Below are positions 18,043 to 26,700 of a stretch of 64,000 nt of DNA, piece by piece (the stretch's first letter is position 1; every line of letters begins with the position of its first letter). The translations under genes and the position numbers were made by a program. The notes beneath the pieces are model-generated. The model saw only the letters and a list, made by a program, of their open reading frames with translations. It was not told the origin of the DNA and did not search any database. Source of the DNA: Clostridium sp. CAG:354_28_25 (GTDB lineage Bacteria; Bacillota; Clostridia; TANB77; CAG-508); assembly GCA_001915925.1 (NCBI GenBank), contig MNRL01000015.1, positions 91,951-155,950 of the forward strand, in the 5' to 3' direction.

Positions 18043-21000
18043 TTATTCTACACTCTTTAAACTACTAATCATATCTATTTTCTTTAATGCAAAATAGGTA
18101 ATTACATTTACTATAATCGTAAAAGCAACTGTAATTAAAATAGCATATAAATAACTTAATGGATGTATAACTTTTGCAAATCTAAGCATATTTATCTCAC
18201 AAGTACCAATTATAAAGTAATTTAAGAAATAGCCTCCAATTAATCCTAGTGCAATTCCTATTATTGTTAATAATATGGTTTCTCTTGTTACATAAGTATA
18301 TACTTCTTTATCATAAAAACCTAATACCTTAATTGTCGCAAGTTCTTTTTGTCTTTCACTTATATTTATATTAGATAAATTATATAATACTACAAATGCA
18401 AGCAATCCAGCTGAAACAATTAATATTACAACAACATAATTTAATGAGCTAATTGTATCGTCCAAAGTTTTCTCTGCGTTTGAATTTAACGAAACTGTAG
18501 ATACCTTACCACCATCTAATAATTTTTTAGAAATCTCTTCTTGTGCTTCTTCTGATAAATTTTCAGCCTTTACAAGTAATACATTGGTACTATATTTTTC
18601 TCCATATAACTCTTCATACATATCTTTTGTCATATATATATAATGAGCAATATAATTTTCTGTTATACCAGATACTTTAACTTCTTTATTTTCTTCCGAA
18701 GTTCCTTCTAAAGTTATTGTATCTCCAACTTTTACATCTAATAGTTGTGCCAATTTATCTGTTAAAATAACTCCATCTGATGATAGGTTAGCTTCTTCTT
18801 TTTTATTATCAACATCATTTATTGTAATAACATTTTTCAAATCATCTACATTTTTAGGTACTACTACTTGCAAGTCTTCTGAATATTCATTATGATTTGC
18901 AGTATCAGCTACCATATATGTTTCTACAACATTATTAACATTTTCAGTATTTTGTAATTCTGTAATAACACTTTGTCTTTCGTCATCAGTTAAACTACTC
19001 TTCATACTAACCTGAAAATCATATAAAAATACTTTTTCATATTGATTTGGTAATATAGTGGATATAGAATCTTTTATTCCAAACCCAGTTAATATTAAAG
19101 AAGTACAACCAAAGATACCTATAATTGTCATTAAAAATCTCTTTTTATATCTAAATATATTTCTAATCGTAACTTTTTGTGAAAAGTTTAATCTTTTCCA
19201 AATGAATTTTACTCGCTCTAATAAAACTCTTTTTCCAAGTTTTGGAGCCTTTGGTCTTAATAGATTTGCTGGTTTTTCTTTTAAATCCCTTGCTGCTGCA
19301 TAAATTGTAGCACCAACAATACAAATATATATAAGTGCTAAACCTGATGATGAGTGTTCAGAATTTAGTCCTACTACAAACTCTGGAATTGTATACATCA
19401 TACTGTACATCATCCAGATAATTCTTGGTATTAATTGCAAACCTATAATTATACCAATTACTCCACCAATAATACAAGCTAAACTAGAATAAAGTATGTA
19501 TTTAAACATTATTTGTGCTTTGTTATATCCTAAAGATTTTAGTGTTCCTAGTTCTGTTCTATCTTCTTCTACCATTCTTGTCATAGAAGTTAATGACACC
19601 AATATTGCTATTGCAAAAAATACAATTGGAAATACGATACTTAAGCTATCTACACTTTGCGTGTCTTGTATAAAACTTACATATCCACTATTTTGATTTC
19701 TATCTAATATGTACCATTCAGCACTTTCTATCTCGTTACCCTTTTCTTTTGCATCAATTAATTCTGTTTCTGCATCTGAAATTTTAGTATTAAACTCTTC
19801 TTTTTGAGTAATTAATTCTGCCTCTGCTGTTTGTATTTCTTGTTTTGAAGTTTCTAGTTCAGCTTTTGCATTACTTAACTGTGTTTCTGTCTTCTTTTTG
19901 GTACTTGCTAAAGTTTTTTCTTGTTTACTTACTTCTGCTTTTGCTGATTTTATTTTGGCTTGAGCATCACTTATTGCGTTAGTTGCAGAATTTATCTGGT
20001 TTTCTATTTCTGTAATTCCAGCTTGCAACTGCATTTTATTTGTTTCTAATTCTTGTTTTTGAGTTTCTAAAGCTTGCTTTTTAGCTGTCAATGTAGCTTT
20101 TTCTTCTTCACTCAAACTACTATCGTTTAATTTATTTACTACATCATTATATGCTTGTGTTACTTGTTCTAACGATTGATTTACCAACTGTAATGTTGAT
20201 GTTAACTCTGTTTTTTTAGTATTTGCTTCGTCTATTTGAGTTTGAGCATTTTGTTTTTGTTCTTCTAGTGTTTTCTCATTTTTTTCTATTTCGGCTTTTG
20301 CACTCTGAATCTTCTTTTCTGCATTTGCAAATTCTTTATTGGCTTTTTCTTCGTTTGATTTTATCTCACTCTCACCAGTTGTTATTTGCTTTTTGCCATC
20401 TTCTATTTTAGCCTCTGCATCAGCTAGCTGTTTTTCTCCATCAGCCTTTTGAGTATTAAAATCGTTTTCTGCCTCTTGAATTTCTTCATTTGCTTCATCT
20501 ATAAGCTCATTATATCTTGCTGTTTCTCTTTCTTCTTTAATTCCTTCTATTTTATCTTTTGTTTCTTCTACATAATTCTCGTATTTAGTAGAACTAGTTG
20601 TATATTTTTCTGCATCCTTTACCGTTACATATATCTCGGTATATACATCTGATTCTATATTATCTCTTGAAACATAAATAAAATTATTTATTGTTCCAGA
20701 GCCTAAACTTGTTGTTCCTCTTTCTCTTGATATGTATAAAGGACTTTCTGCGGTTCCTACTATTTTTAAATTTAATTCTTTAAGAATCTCATTTTCCTCG
20801 TTTGCTTCTAATGTTATAGTATCACCAATTTTTTTATTTGCTGCATTTAGGAATGACTGTTCTACTAAACATTCATTAGCATTTTCAGGCATATTTCCTT
20901 CAATTAATCTTGGTTTATTAATATCTTCTATTGTTAATATTTTAGATACTAATTCTTTATTATTTACTTTTACTAAAATATCTTCTGAATATGTACCATA

Positions 21001-21255
21001 AACATTTTCTACATTCTCTATATTTTTTATAGCGTCTATATCACTATTTGTAAGCCCTAATGTAGACATTATTTGTATATCATATACATTCTGCTCTTTA
21101 TAGTACTTGTCTATGGTATCTACCATGTCTGGAGATGTAGCTCTTAAGCCTGCAAAAAAGCCTACTCCTAATAGTGCTATAAGCAAAATAGAAATAAATC
21201 TTTTGTATGATGTTTTTATTTCTTTAAAACTATTTTTAAGTAGTGCTTTTTTCAT
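18043..21255 (-). CDS. ABC transporter permease with two FtsX domains and long coiled coil
   Basis: This 1070-residue permease is of the MacB/FtsX mechanotransmission class. It has an N-terminal membrane helix (about 18-36), a MacB-like outer domain, then about 280 residues of Glu/Lys/Gln/Ala-rich coiled coil (about 225-510), the first FtsX block of three helices (from SIVFPIVFFAIAILVSLTSM), another outer domain, and a last FtsX block with SERQKELATIKVLGF. The same ELGTLKSLGY signature closes the first block. AAGGAGGTGGAG lies before ATG. It pairs with the ATPase 15 bases upstream. Likely exports or senses envelope-acting compounds; no specific substrate can be read. Confidence 0.9.
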   Translation of the reverse strand: MKKALLKNSFKEIKTSYKRFISILLIALLGVGFFAGLRATSPDMVDTIDKYYKEQNVYDIQIMSTLGLTNSDIDAIKNIENVENVYGTYSEDILVKVNNKELVSKILTIEDINKPRLIEGNMPENANECLVEQSFLNAANKKIGDTITLEANEENEILKELNLKIVGTAESPLYISRERGTTSLGSGTINNFIYVSRDNIESDVYTEIYVTVKDAEKYTTSSTKYENYVEETKDKIEGIKEERETARYNELIDEANEEIQEAENDFNTQKADGEKQLADAEAKIEDGKKQITTGESEIKSNEEKANKEFANAEKKIQSAKAEIEKNEKTLEEQKQNAQTQIDEANTKKTELTSTLQLVNQSLEQVTQAYNDVVNKLNDSSLSEEEKATLTAKKQALETQKQELETNKMQLQAGITEIENQINSATNAISDAQAKIKSAKAEVSKQEKTLASTKKKTETQLSNAKAELETSKQEIQTAEAELITQKEEFNTKISDAETELIDAKEKGNEIESAEWYILDRNQNSGYVSFIQDTQSVDSLSIVFPIVFFAIAILVSLTSMTRMVEEDRTELGTLKSLGYNKAQIMFKYILYSSLACIIGGVIGIIIGLQLIPRIIWMMYSMMYTIPEFVVGLNSEHSSSGLALIYICIVGATIYAAARDLKEKPANLLRPKAPKLGKRVLLERVKFIWKRLNFSQKVTIRNIFRYKKRFLMTIIGIFGCTSLILTGFGIKDSISTILPNQYEKVFLYDFQVSMKSSLTDDERQSVITELQNTENVNNVVETYMVADTANHNEYSEDLQVVVPKNVDDLKNVITINDVDNKKEEANLSSDGVILTDKLAQLLDVKVGDTITLEGTSEENKEVKVSGITENYIAHYIYMTKDMYEELYGEKYSTNVLLVKAENLSEEAQEEISKKLLDGGKVSTVSLNSNAEKTLDDTISSLNYVVVILIVSAGLLAFVVLYNLSNINISERQKELATIKVLGFYDKEVYTYVTRETILLTIIGIALGLIGGYFLNYFIIGTCEINMLRFAKVIHPLSYLYAILITVAFTIIVNVITYFALKKIDMISSLKSVE

Positions 21256-21270
21256 ATCTCCACCTCCTTA

Positions 21271-21972
21271 CTACCATTCTATCTCCTCGATTGGTGTTGG
21301 ATTCTCATTTATTATCATATCTTCTGCGGTTCCATTTTTAAATTTTATAACTTTATCTGCCATTGGAGCTATTGCCCCATTATGGGTAATTATTATAACA
21401 GTCATTTTTTCTATTCTGGACATATCTTGCAATAATTTTAAAATTTGTTTACCTGTTTTATAATCTAAGGCTCCTGTTGGTTCATCACAAAGCAACAACT
21501 TTGGATTTTTTGCTATAGCTCTTGCGATAGCCACTCTTTGTTGCTCTCCTCCAGATAGTTGTGATGGAAAATTGTTTTTTCTATCTGCTAGTCCTACCTT
21601 TTCCATTACTTGTTCTGGATTTAAAGATTTCTTACATATTTGTGTTGCAAGTTCTACATTTTCTATTGCAGTTAAATTTTGAACTAAATTATAAAATTGA
21701 AATACAAAACCTATATCTTCTCTTCTATATTTTATTAAATCCCTATTTTTTAATCTGGAGATTTCTTTATTATCTACTATAACTCTTCCAGATGTAGCAT
21801 TATCCATACCACCTAATATGTTTAAAGCTGTAGTTTTGCCTGCTCCACTTGGACCTACTATTACAACTAATTCTCCCTTTTCTATGCTTAAATTGGCATT
21901 ACTTAAGGCGTGTATTATAACTTCTCCCATTTTATAATCTTTACATACATTTTTAAATTCGATATATGACAT
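21271..21972 (-). CDS. ABC transporter ATP-binding protein (MacB/LolD type)
   Basis: This is the ATPase partner of the FtsX-type permease. It has Walker A GPSGAGKTT, Q-loop FQFYNLVQNLTA, signature LSGGEQQRVAIARAI, Walker B LLCDEPTGALD and switch ITHNGAI. 233 residues. The ATG at 21972 is preferred because AAAGGAG lies 8 bases upstream; an earlier GTG overlaps it. Its end is 15 bases from the permease start, and its start overlaps the phosphatase gene's last bases, forming one operon. Confidence 0.93.
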   Translation of the reverse strand: MSYIEFKNVCKDYKMGEVIIHALSNANLSIEKGELVVIVGPSGAGKTTALNILGGMDNATSGRVIVDNKEISRLKNRDLIKYRREDIGFVFQFYNLVQNLTAIENVELATQICKKSLNPEQVMEKVGLADRKNNFPSQLSGGEQQRVAIARAIAKNPKLLLCDEPTGALDYKTGKQILKLLQDMSRIEKMTVIIITHNGAIAPMADKVIKFKNGTAEDMIINENPTPIEEIEW

Positions 21973-21977
21973 AATAA

Positions 21978-22433
21978 TCACTCCTTTGTTAAGTAATTAT
22001 ATAAAGCTTGACATCCTTTTAGTACTTCTTCATAAGTTTTGGTAAAATTTCCTGTGTACCAAGGATCTGCTATATCTTTTTTCTCATTTGTAAAATCCAA
22101 TAATTTATATACTTTATTTGCTGTATCTTTACCTACAATTGCTTTTATCCTTACAATATTACTATTCTCCATCCCAATTATATAATCATATTTATCATAA
22201 TCTTCTTTTTTTAGCTGTTTAGCTCTATGTTTTTGAAATGGTATATTATGTTCAAGTAACTTTTCTTTAGTCCCATAATGCATATCGTTTCCAATTTCTT
22301 CTGTACTAGTTGCAGCAGAAGAAATGTAGAAGTTTTTTTCTTGTCCGTTTTTTGCTACTATGTCTTTAAAAATATATTCTGCCATTGGTGATCTACATAT
22401 ATTTCCAAGACATACAAATAATACTTTTTGCAT
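21978..22433 (-). CDS. Low-molecular-weight protein-tyrosine phosphatase
   Basis: A cytoplasmic phosphatase of the LMW-PTP/arsenate reductase fold. The catalytic P-loop CLGNICRS (CX5R) is at residues 8-15 and the general acid is in DIADPWYTGNF near residue 120. The 151 residues are normal. GGAAGGACTTTAAT lies before ATG. It leads the operon with the ABC pair; in Gram-positives such enzymes often act on envelope polysaccharide kinases or stress kinases, but no such partner is seen here. Confidence 0.92.
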   Translation of the reverse strand: MQKVLFVCLGNICRSPMAEYIFKDIVAKNGQEKNFYISSAATSTEEIGNDMHYGTKEKLLEHNIPFQKHRAKQLKKEDYDKYDYIIGMENSNIVRIKAIVGKDTANKVYKLLDFTNEKKDIADPWYTGNFTKTYEEVLKGCQALYNYLTKE

Positions 22434-22616
22434 ATTAAAGTCCTTCCCTTTCTCGGTTTGTTCGAATGTACATGTAAAAATGAAAGTAATTTTCTTTCAA
22501 AATATTCCTTCTATATATAAATTGTATCATACTTTTATGTCCATTTGGTAAATTTCACAAATTTTTCCAATATTACTTTTTTTATATTTTTTTATTACAT
22601 TTTTGTAACAAAAATG

Positions 22617-22645
22617 TTGACAATTTTTAATATTTGCTCTATAAT
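22617..22645 (+). promoter_or_regulatory. Consensus promoter of a small gene
   Basis: Perfect -35 TTGACA (22617-22622), 17-base spacer, perfect -10 TATAAT (22640-22645). It is the best sigma-A promoter in the window and points at the 51-residue gene at 22715. Confidence 0.85.
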
Positions 22646-22714
22646 GAATTTATATTATGAAAAATACTAAAGATTTTTGACATAGATACTATAGATAAAA
22701 AGGAGAGAAATACA

Positions 22715-22870
22715 ATGGAAAATTATAATAAAACTGATTGTTTAGCTTTAACAATCAGAAAAGAACATAGGTTAATAGTTATTAACAAAGCAGTTAAGAA
22801 AACTATAACAATTTCTGTTAAAACTATATTGGCAGCAATATGTTTAACTTTATTAAATGTCTTTGTTTAA
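22715..22870 (+). CDS. Small 51-residue membrane-tail protein
   Basis: A short frame MENYNKTDCLALTIRKEHRL... ends with a hydrophobic helix (ISVKTILAAICLTLLNVFV) that reaches the C terminus. AAAGGAGAGAAATACA precedes ATG, and a perfect promoter lies 70 bases upstream, so expression is likely despite its size. The middle contains several Lys/Arg residues and two Cys. I know no family for it. It stands alone, opposite in direction to neighbours, and is followed at once by REP-like repeats. Confidence 0.7.
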   Translation: MENYNKTDCLALTIRKEHRLIVINKAVKKTITISVKTILAAICLTLLNVFV

Positions 22871-22887
22871 TTATATATTCAATACAA

Positions 22888-22955
22888 CGGGATTTGGGGA
22901 CGTTCCTCAAGTCCCGATTTTTTAAAGGGATTTAGGGACGTTGTTCAAATCCCTG
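22888..22955. repeat. REP-like repeat pair
   Basis: CGGGATTTGGGGACGTTCC/AAGTCCCG (22888-22918) and GGGATTTAGGGACGTTG/CAAATCCC (22928-22954) stand 18 bases beyond the stop of the small gene. Each is a self-complementary unit. Confidence 0.8.
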
Positions 22956-22990
22956 CTATTTCTATTTTAATTAAAAACAGTTATACATAC

Positions 22991-23025
22991 AAAAAAGCGC
23001 CTCTTTCATATAAGAAGCACTTTTT
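22991..23025 (-). terminator. Terminator of the gene ending at 23027
   Basis: Stem AAAAAGTGCTTCTT / AAGAGGCGCTTTTTT on the minus strand with two wobble pairs and a T run directly after the stop codon. Confidence 0.75.
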
Positions 23026-23026
23026 C

Positions 23027-23611
23027 TTAATTTTCACTAGCATTTATAATTATTTGCTCGTTTGCTACAATAATATTTAAAATATTTTTTCCTTCATCTG
23101 GCTTTAATCTTTTTTGATTGTCATTAAAATATTTCTTTATATCTCTAGTCATGTTATTGCCAATTTGTGTTAATGACATTTCTTCTGCATTTTCTTGTTT
23201 TTCTGCTTTTTCTATTACTTTATCCTTAATGTTTATATCAACCTTAACTATTTCCTTATCATCTACTTTATAGTATAGATTTACTATTCCTGTTTCTAAA
23301 TTTTCTAATTTATAATGAGCTTTTACTAATTGTATATTTTTCATATCTAAATGCTCTATTACCTCATTATTTAAATCATTTAATATTAAGATGTCTGATG
23401 ATAATTTCTTTTCTGCATTACTAATTCTTATTTCTCCATTTGAATCAGTTGAGTTTATCTTTGTAACTATAAAATATCCTGCAATTATTATTGCTATTAT
23501 TATAATTACAGCTAAGACTTTTCTTTTATCAATTACTCTATTCCTTTTATTTGGAGATTTTTTGTGTGAACTAGTTTTTTTGGTTGGTTCGCTTTTATAT
23601 CTTTTTGCCAA
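23027..23611 (-). CDS. Membrane-anchored protein of unknown function (TTG start)
   Basis: I do not recognise the family. The product has a basic cytoplasmic head (LAKRYKSEPTKKTSSHKKSP), one membrane helix (VLAVIIIIAIIIAGYFIV, about residues 33-52) and an outer domain of about 140 residues with alternating charged strands. TTG at 23611 is chosen because AAGGGGGAAAATAT precedes it; upstream in-frame ATGs lie before or within the terminator hairpin at 23663, which makes them unlikely. It follows the giant surface protein gene and may belong to the same envelope function. Confidence 0.7.
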   Translation of the reverse strand: MAKRYKSEPTKKTSSHKKSPNKRNRVIDKRKVLAVIIIIAIIIAGYFIVTKINSTDSNGEIRISNAEKKLSSDILILNDLNNEVIEHLDMKNIQLVKAHYKLENLETGIVNLYYKVDDKEIVKVDINIKDKVIEKAEKQENAEEMSLTQIGNNMTRDIKKYFNDNQKRLKPDEGKNILNIIVANEQIIINASEN

Positions 23612-23662
23612 AATATTTTCCCCCTTAAAAGTATTCTGTTTCATATCTTTATATTGATATAT

Positions 23663-23690
23663 AAAAGGTAGAAAGTACTTTCTACCTTTT
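23663..23690 (-). terminator. Perfect 14-bp hairpin after the giant surface protein
   Basis: A perfect 28-base palindrome (AAAAGGTAGAAAGT and its complement) begins 13 bases past the stop codon of the 1983-residue gene. The A/T ends make it able to terminate in either direction. Confidence 0.85.
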
Positions 23691-23702
23691 ATACTTTTGT
23701 GA

Positions 23703-26700
23703 TTATCTTTCAACTTTTACTGATATAGTAGCTACATTTGAAGCATTTCCTGAACTATCTTTTGCTGTATATGCTATTCTATATTCTCCTACTTTTGATG
23801 TATCTACTTTTGATGGTGATGGGTATACTAATTTACCATTTTCATCATAAAAATGAATTGTAATTTCATAATCGTCAGCATCTATATAAGCATTATCAGT
23901 TAATGTTGCTCCTAATTCTGTATATGTGTCACCAACTTTTAGTGTTTGGCTCTTTCCATTTGCTGTAATTACTGGAGCTGTTGTATCTTTAACAATAACT
24001 GTTCTTACTGTAATCTTTGTATTTCCTGACTTATCTGTATATTCATAACCAATTTTATATTCCCCTGGTTGTTTAACATCTACTTCAGTTAAATGTGACT
24101 TTTTAAGTTCTCCATTTACATAATAATTTATATTTGTATATTTAAAGTTTTCTATAGTAGGGTCTGAATTATCTGTTACTTTTGCACCTTCATCTTTATA
24201 AGGTGTTCCTGCTTCTATTGTTATATTTTCTTCACCATTTAATGTAACTGTTGGCATTGTTGTATCTTTAATGTATAAATATCTTGTTGCTTGTTTTGTA
24301 TTACCTGCTTTATCTGTATAAATATAGGCTATTTTATAAAGTCCTGTTTTTCTAGTATCAATTTCTGTCAATCTTGACTCAGTTACTTTGTCTGAATTAG
24401 GATCTGCATAATAGTTTGCATAAGTGAATTGGTAGTTGCTAGAAATAAAGCCGTCAATATTGTCTGTTACAGTTGCACCTGCATCTACATATTCACTTCC
24501 TGCTTCTATAGTAATAGGTTCTTCAGTACCATTTAACTTAATTGTTGCTGGCGTTTTATCAAAAAATACTCTATTTCCATTAGATGGTTTTGTTTCATCT
24601 GTCATTTTATTTCCAAATAAATCTACTAAATCAGAAATTTTAAATGTAATTTCTCCATCTACAAAAGCTGTATCTTCTGGAATTTCATAAATTAGAACAT
24701 AACTATATCTATCATTTTTTTCATCATAATTAGCTTTTACTAGATTTCCATCCATTGGATATTCTACACCATTATTTATTAATGTAAATGATGGATTATG
24801 TGCTAATTCTTCTTTAACACCTATACTTACCCAAAGTTTATCTCCTATTTTTGCATAAAATTCATGTTTTGTACTATCATCACCATTAACCATGATGTTT
24901 GAATACTCTCTTGTTGGAGCTACTGCATCATAGTTAAATGTATATTCAGCTGTATTTCCAGCTTCATCGCTAGCAACAACAGTATTTACACCTTCTTTTA
25001 AGTATGATTTTAATGCTTCATAAGAAATTTCTCCGTTTGTAAGAATTAATGTTTCACCATTAATTTCATAAGAAGCTACACCATTATCGTCTGTAACTTT
25101 AAAACCTATTCTACTATAATTACCTTCTGAACCAGAAATCGAATCTTCTGTTGGCTCTATAGTTGGTTTTGTATTATCTATTATTACATTTGTATATTTA
25201 CCATCATTTATATCAGCATTTGTTAAAGGTTCTCCTTCATTTCCTGCAACATCTTTGTATCCATAAACTTTAAACGCTACTTCACCTTCTGGTGTATTTT
25301 GGTCTATCTTAACATCTGCCATATAATAATAAATGTTTGATTCTTCAATTGAACTATCTGGACGATATGTTACATCATATACTTTTCCAAACATTTCAAC
25401 TTTTGGTTCTACTGCTAATTTTTCTGGGAAAGATACTAATACACGAATGCTGTCTCCAGCTTTTGCATATCTTTGATCTCTTGTATCACCATTATCTATA
25501 TTACGAGCAATTCCTAAATTTAATTTTTCAGGAGCTGTTGTATCAAAAAATACTTTATGTCCATTAGTTGGACCTTTTACGTCTTCTCTCTTATTTCCAG
25601 CTTTATCTTCTATATTAGAAACTTTTAATTCAATTTCTCCGTCTACAAAAGTTGTATCTTCTGGAATTTCATAAATTACTGTGTAATCCCATGCTTTTGC
25701 AGGATTTTGTTTTACTATTACTTGTGAATCTTCCATTACATATTCTTTTCCATTATTAATTAATGTAAATGTTGGATTATGTCCTAGTTCTTCATTTGCT
25801 GTATAGCACATATAAATTGAATCACCAGGTCTTACATAATATTCTCTTTGCTCGTTAGATTCACCTAATTTTAAAATATTATTTGCTAATGTCTTTGGAG
25901 CTGTTCTATCGAAAATTACGTAGTAATTATCATTACCAGTTGTTGTAACTTCATCTCCTGTATTTCCTGCTAAATCAACTAATCCTTTAACTGTTACTGG
26001 GATTTTTTCTCCTTCTACTAAATTCATATCTTCTGTTATATCTACATATACTACATATTTATTAAATTGAGGTTCTTGTACTGGCACTTCTATTTCTTTT
26101 CCACCAATTACAATTATTGGATTTTTATCTAATAATTCTGTTGTATTTACTGTTATTGCTATTCCTTTATTTTGTCTTGGATTTTGTGTTAATCCTGAAT
26201 AGTTTTGATTTCCTGTTGGATTATAGAAGTTTTGTACTCTTAATTCTCTTAATGCTGGTGCTGTTTTATCAAATGTTACAGATGTATTATTTGTAGTTGT
26301 AGTAATAACATCTCCAACATTTCCAGCTAAATCTTCAAATCCTGATATTTCAAAAGACATTTTTCCTTCATTTATTTCATTTGCTATATCTTCTGTCATT
26401 GTAAGCCATGCAACATATAGTGTTCCAGCTTCATTTTGGTCATTTATTATTGTTTCTTTGTCTGTATCCATACCATTTATTTTGATAACTGGATATTTAG
26501 ATAATTCTTCTTTAATTCTAACTTTTACCCAAACTTGATCTCCAACTTTAGCATATTGATTATTTTTATTTGTAGTTGTGAATTCTACAAAATCAGCTGT
26601 TGGTGCTGTTTTATCATATTCTACACCTTGATCTATTCCTGGATATTTTAAATCTGCATTTGTTAATGTTTTTCCAACATTTCCTGCTGCATCTTCATAT

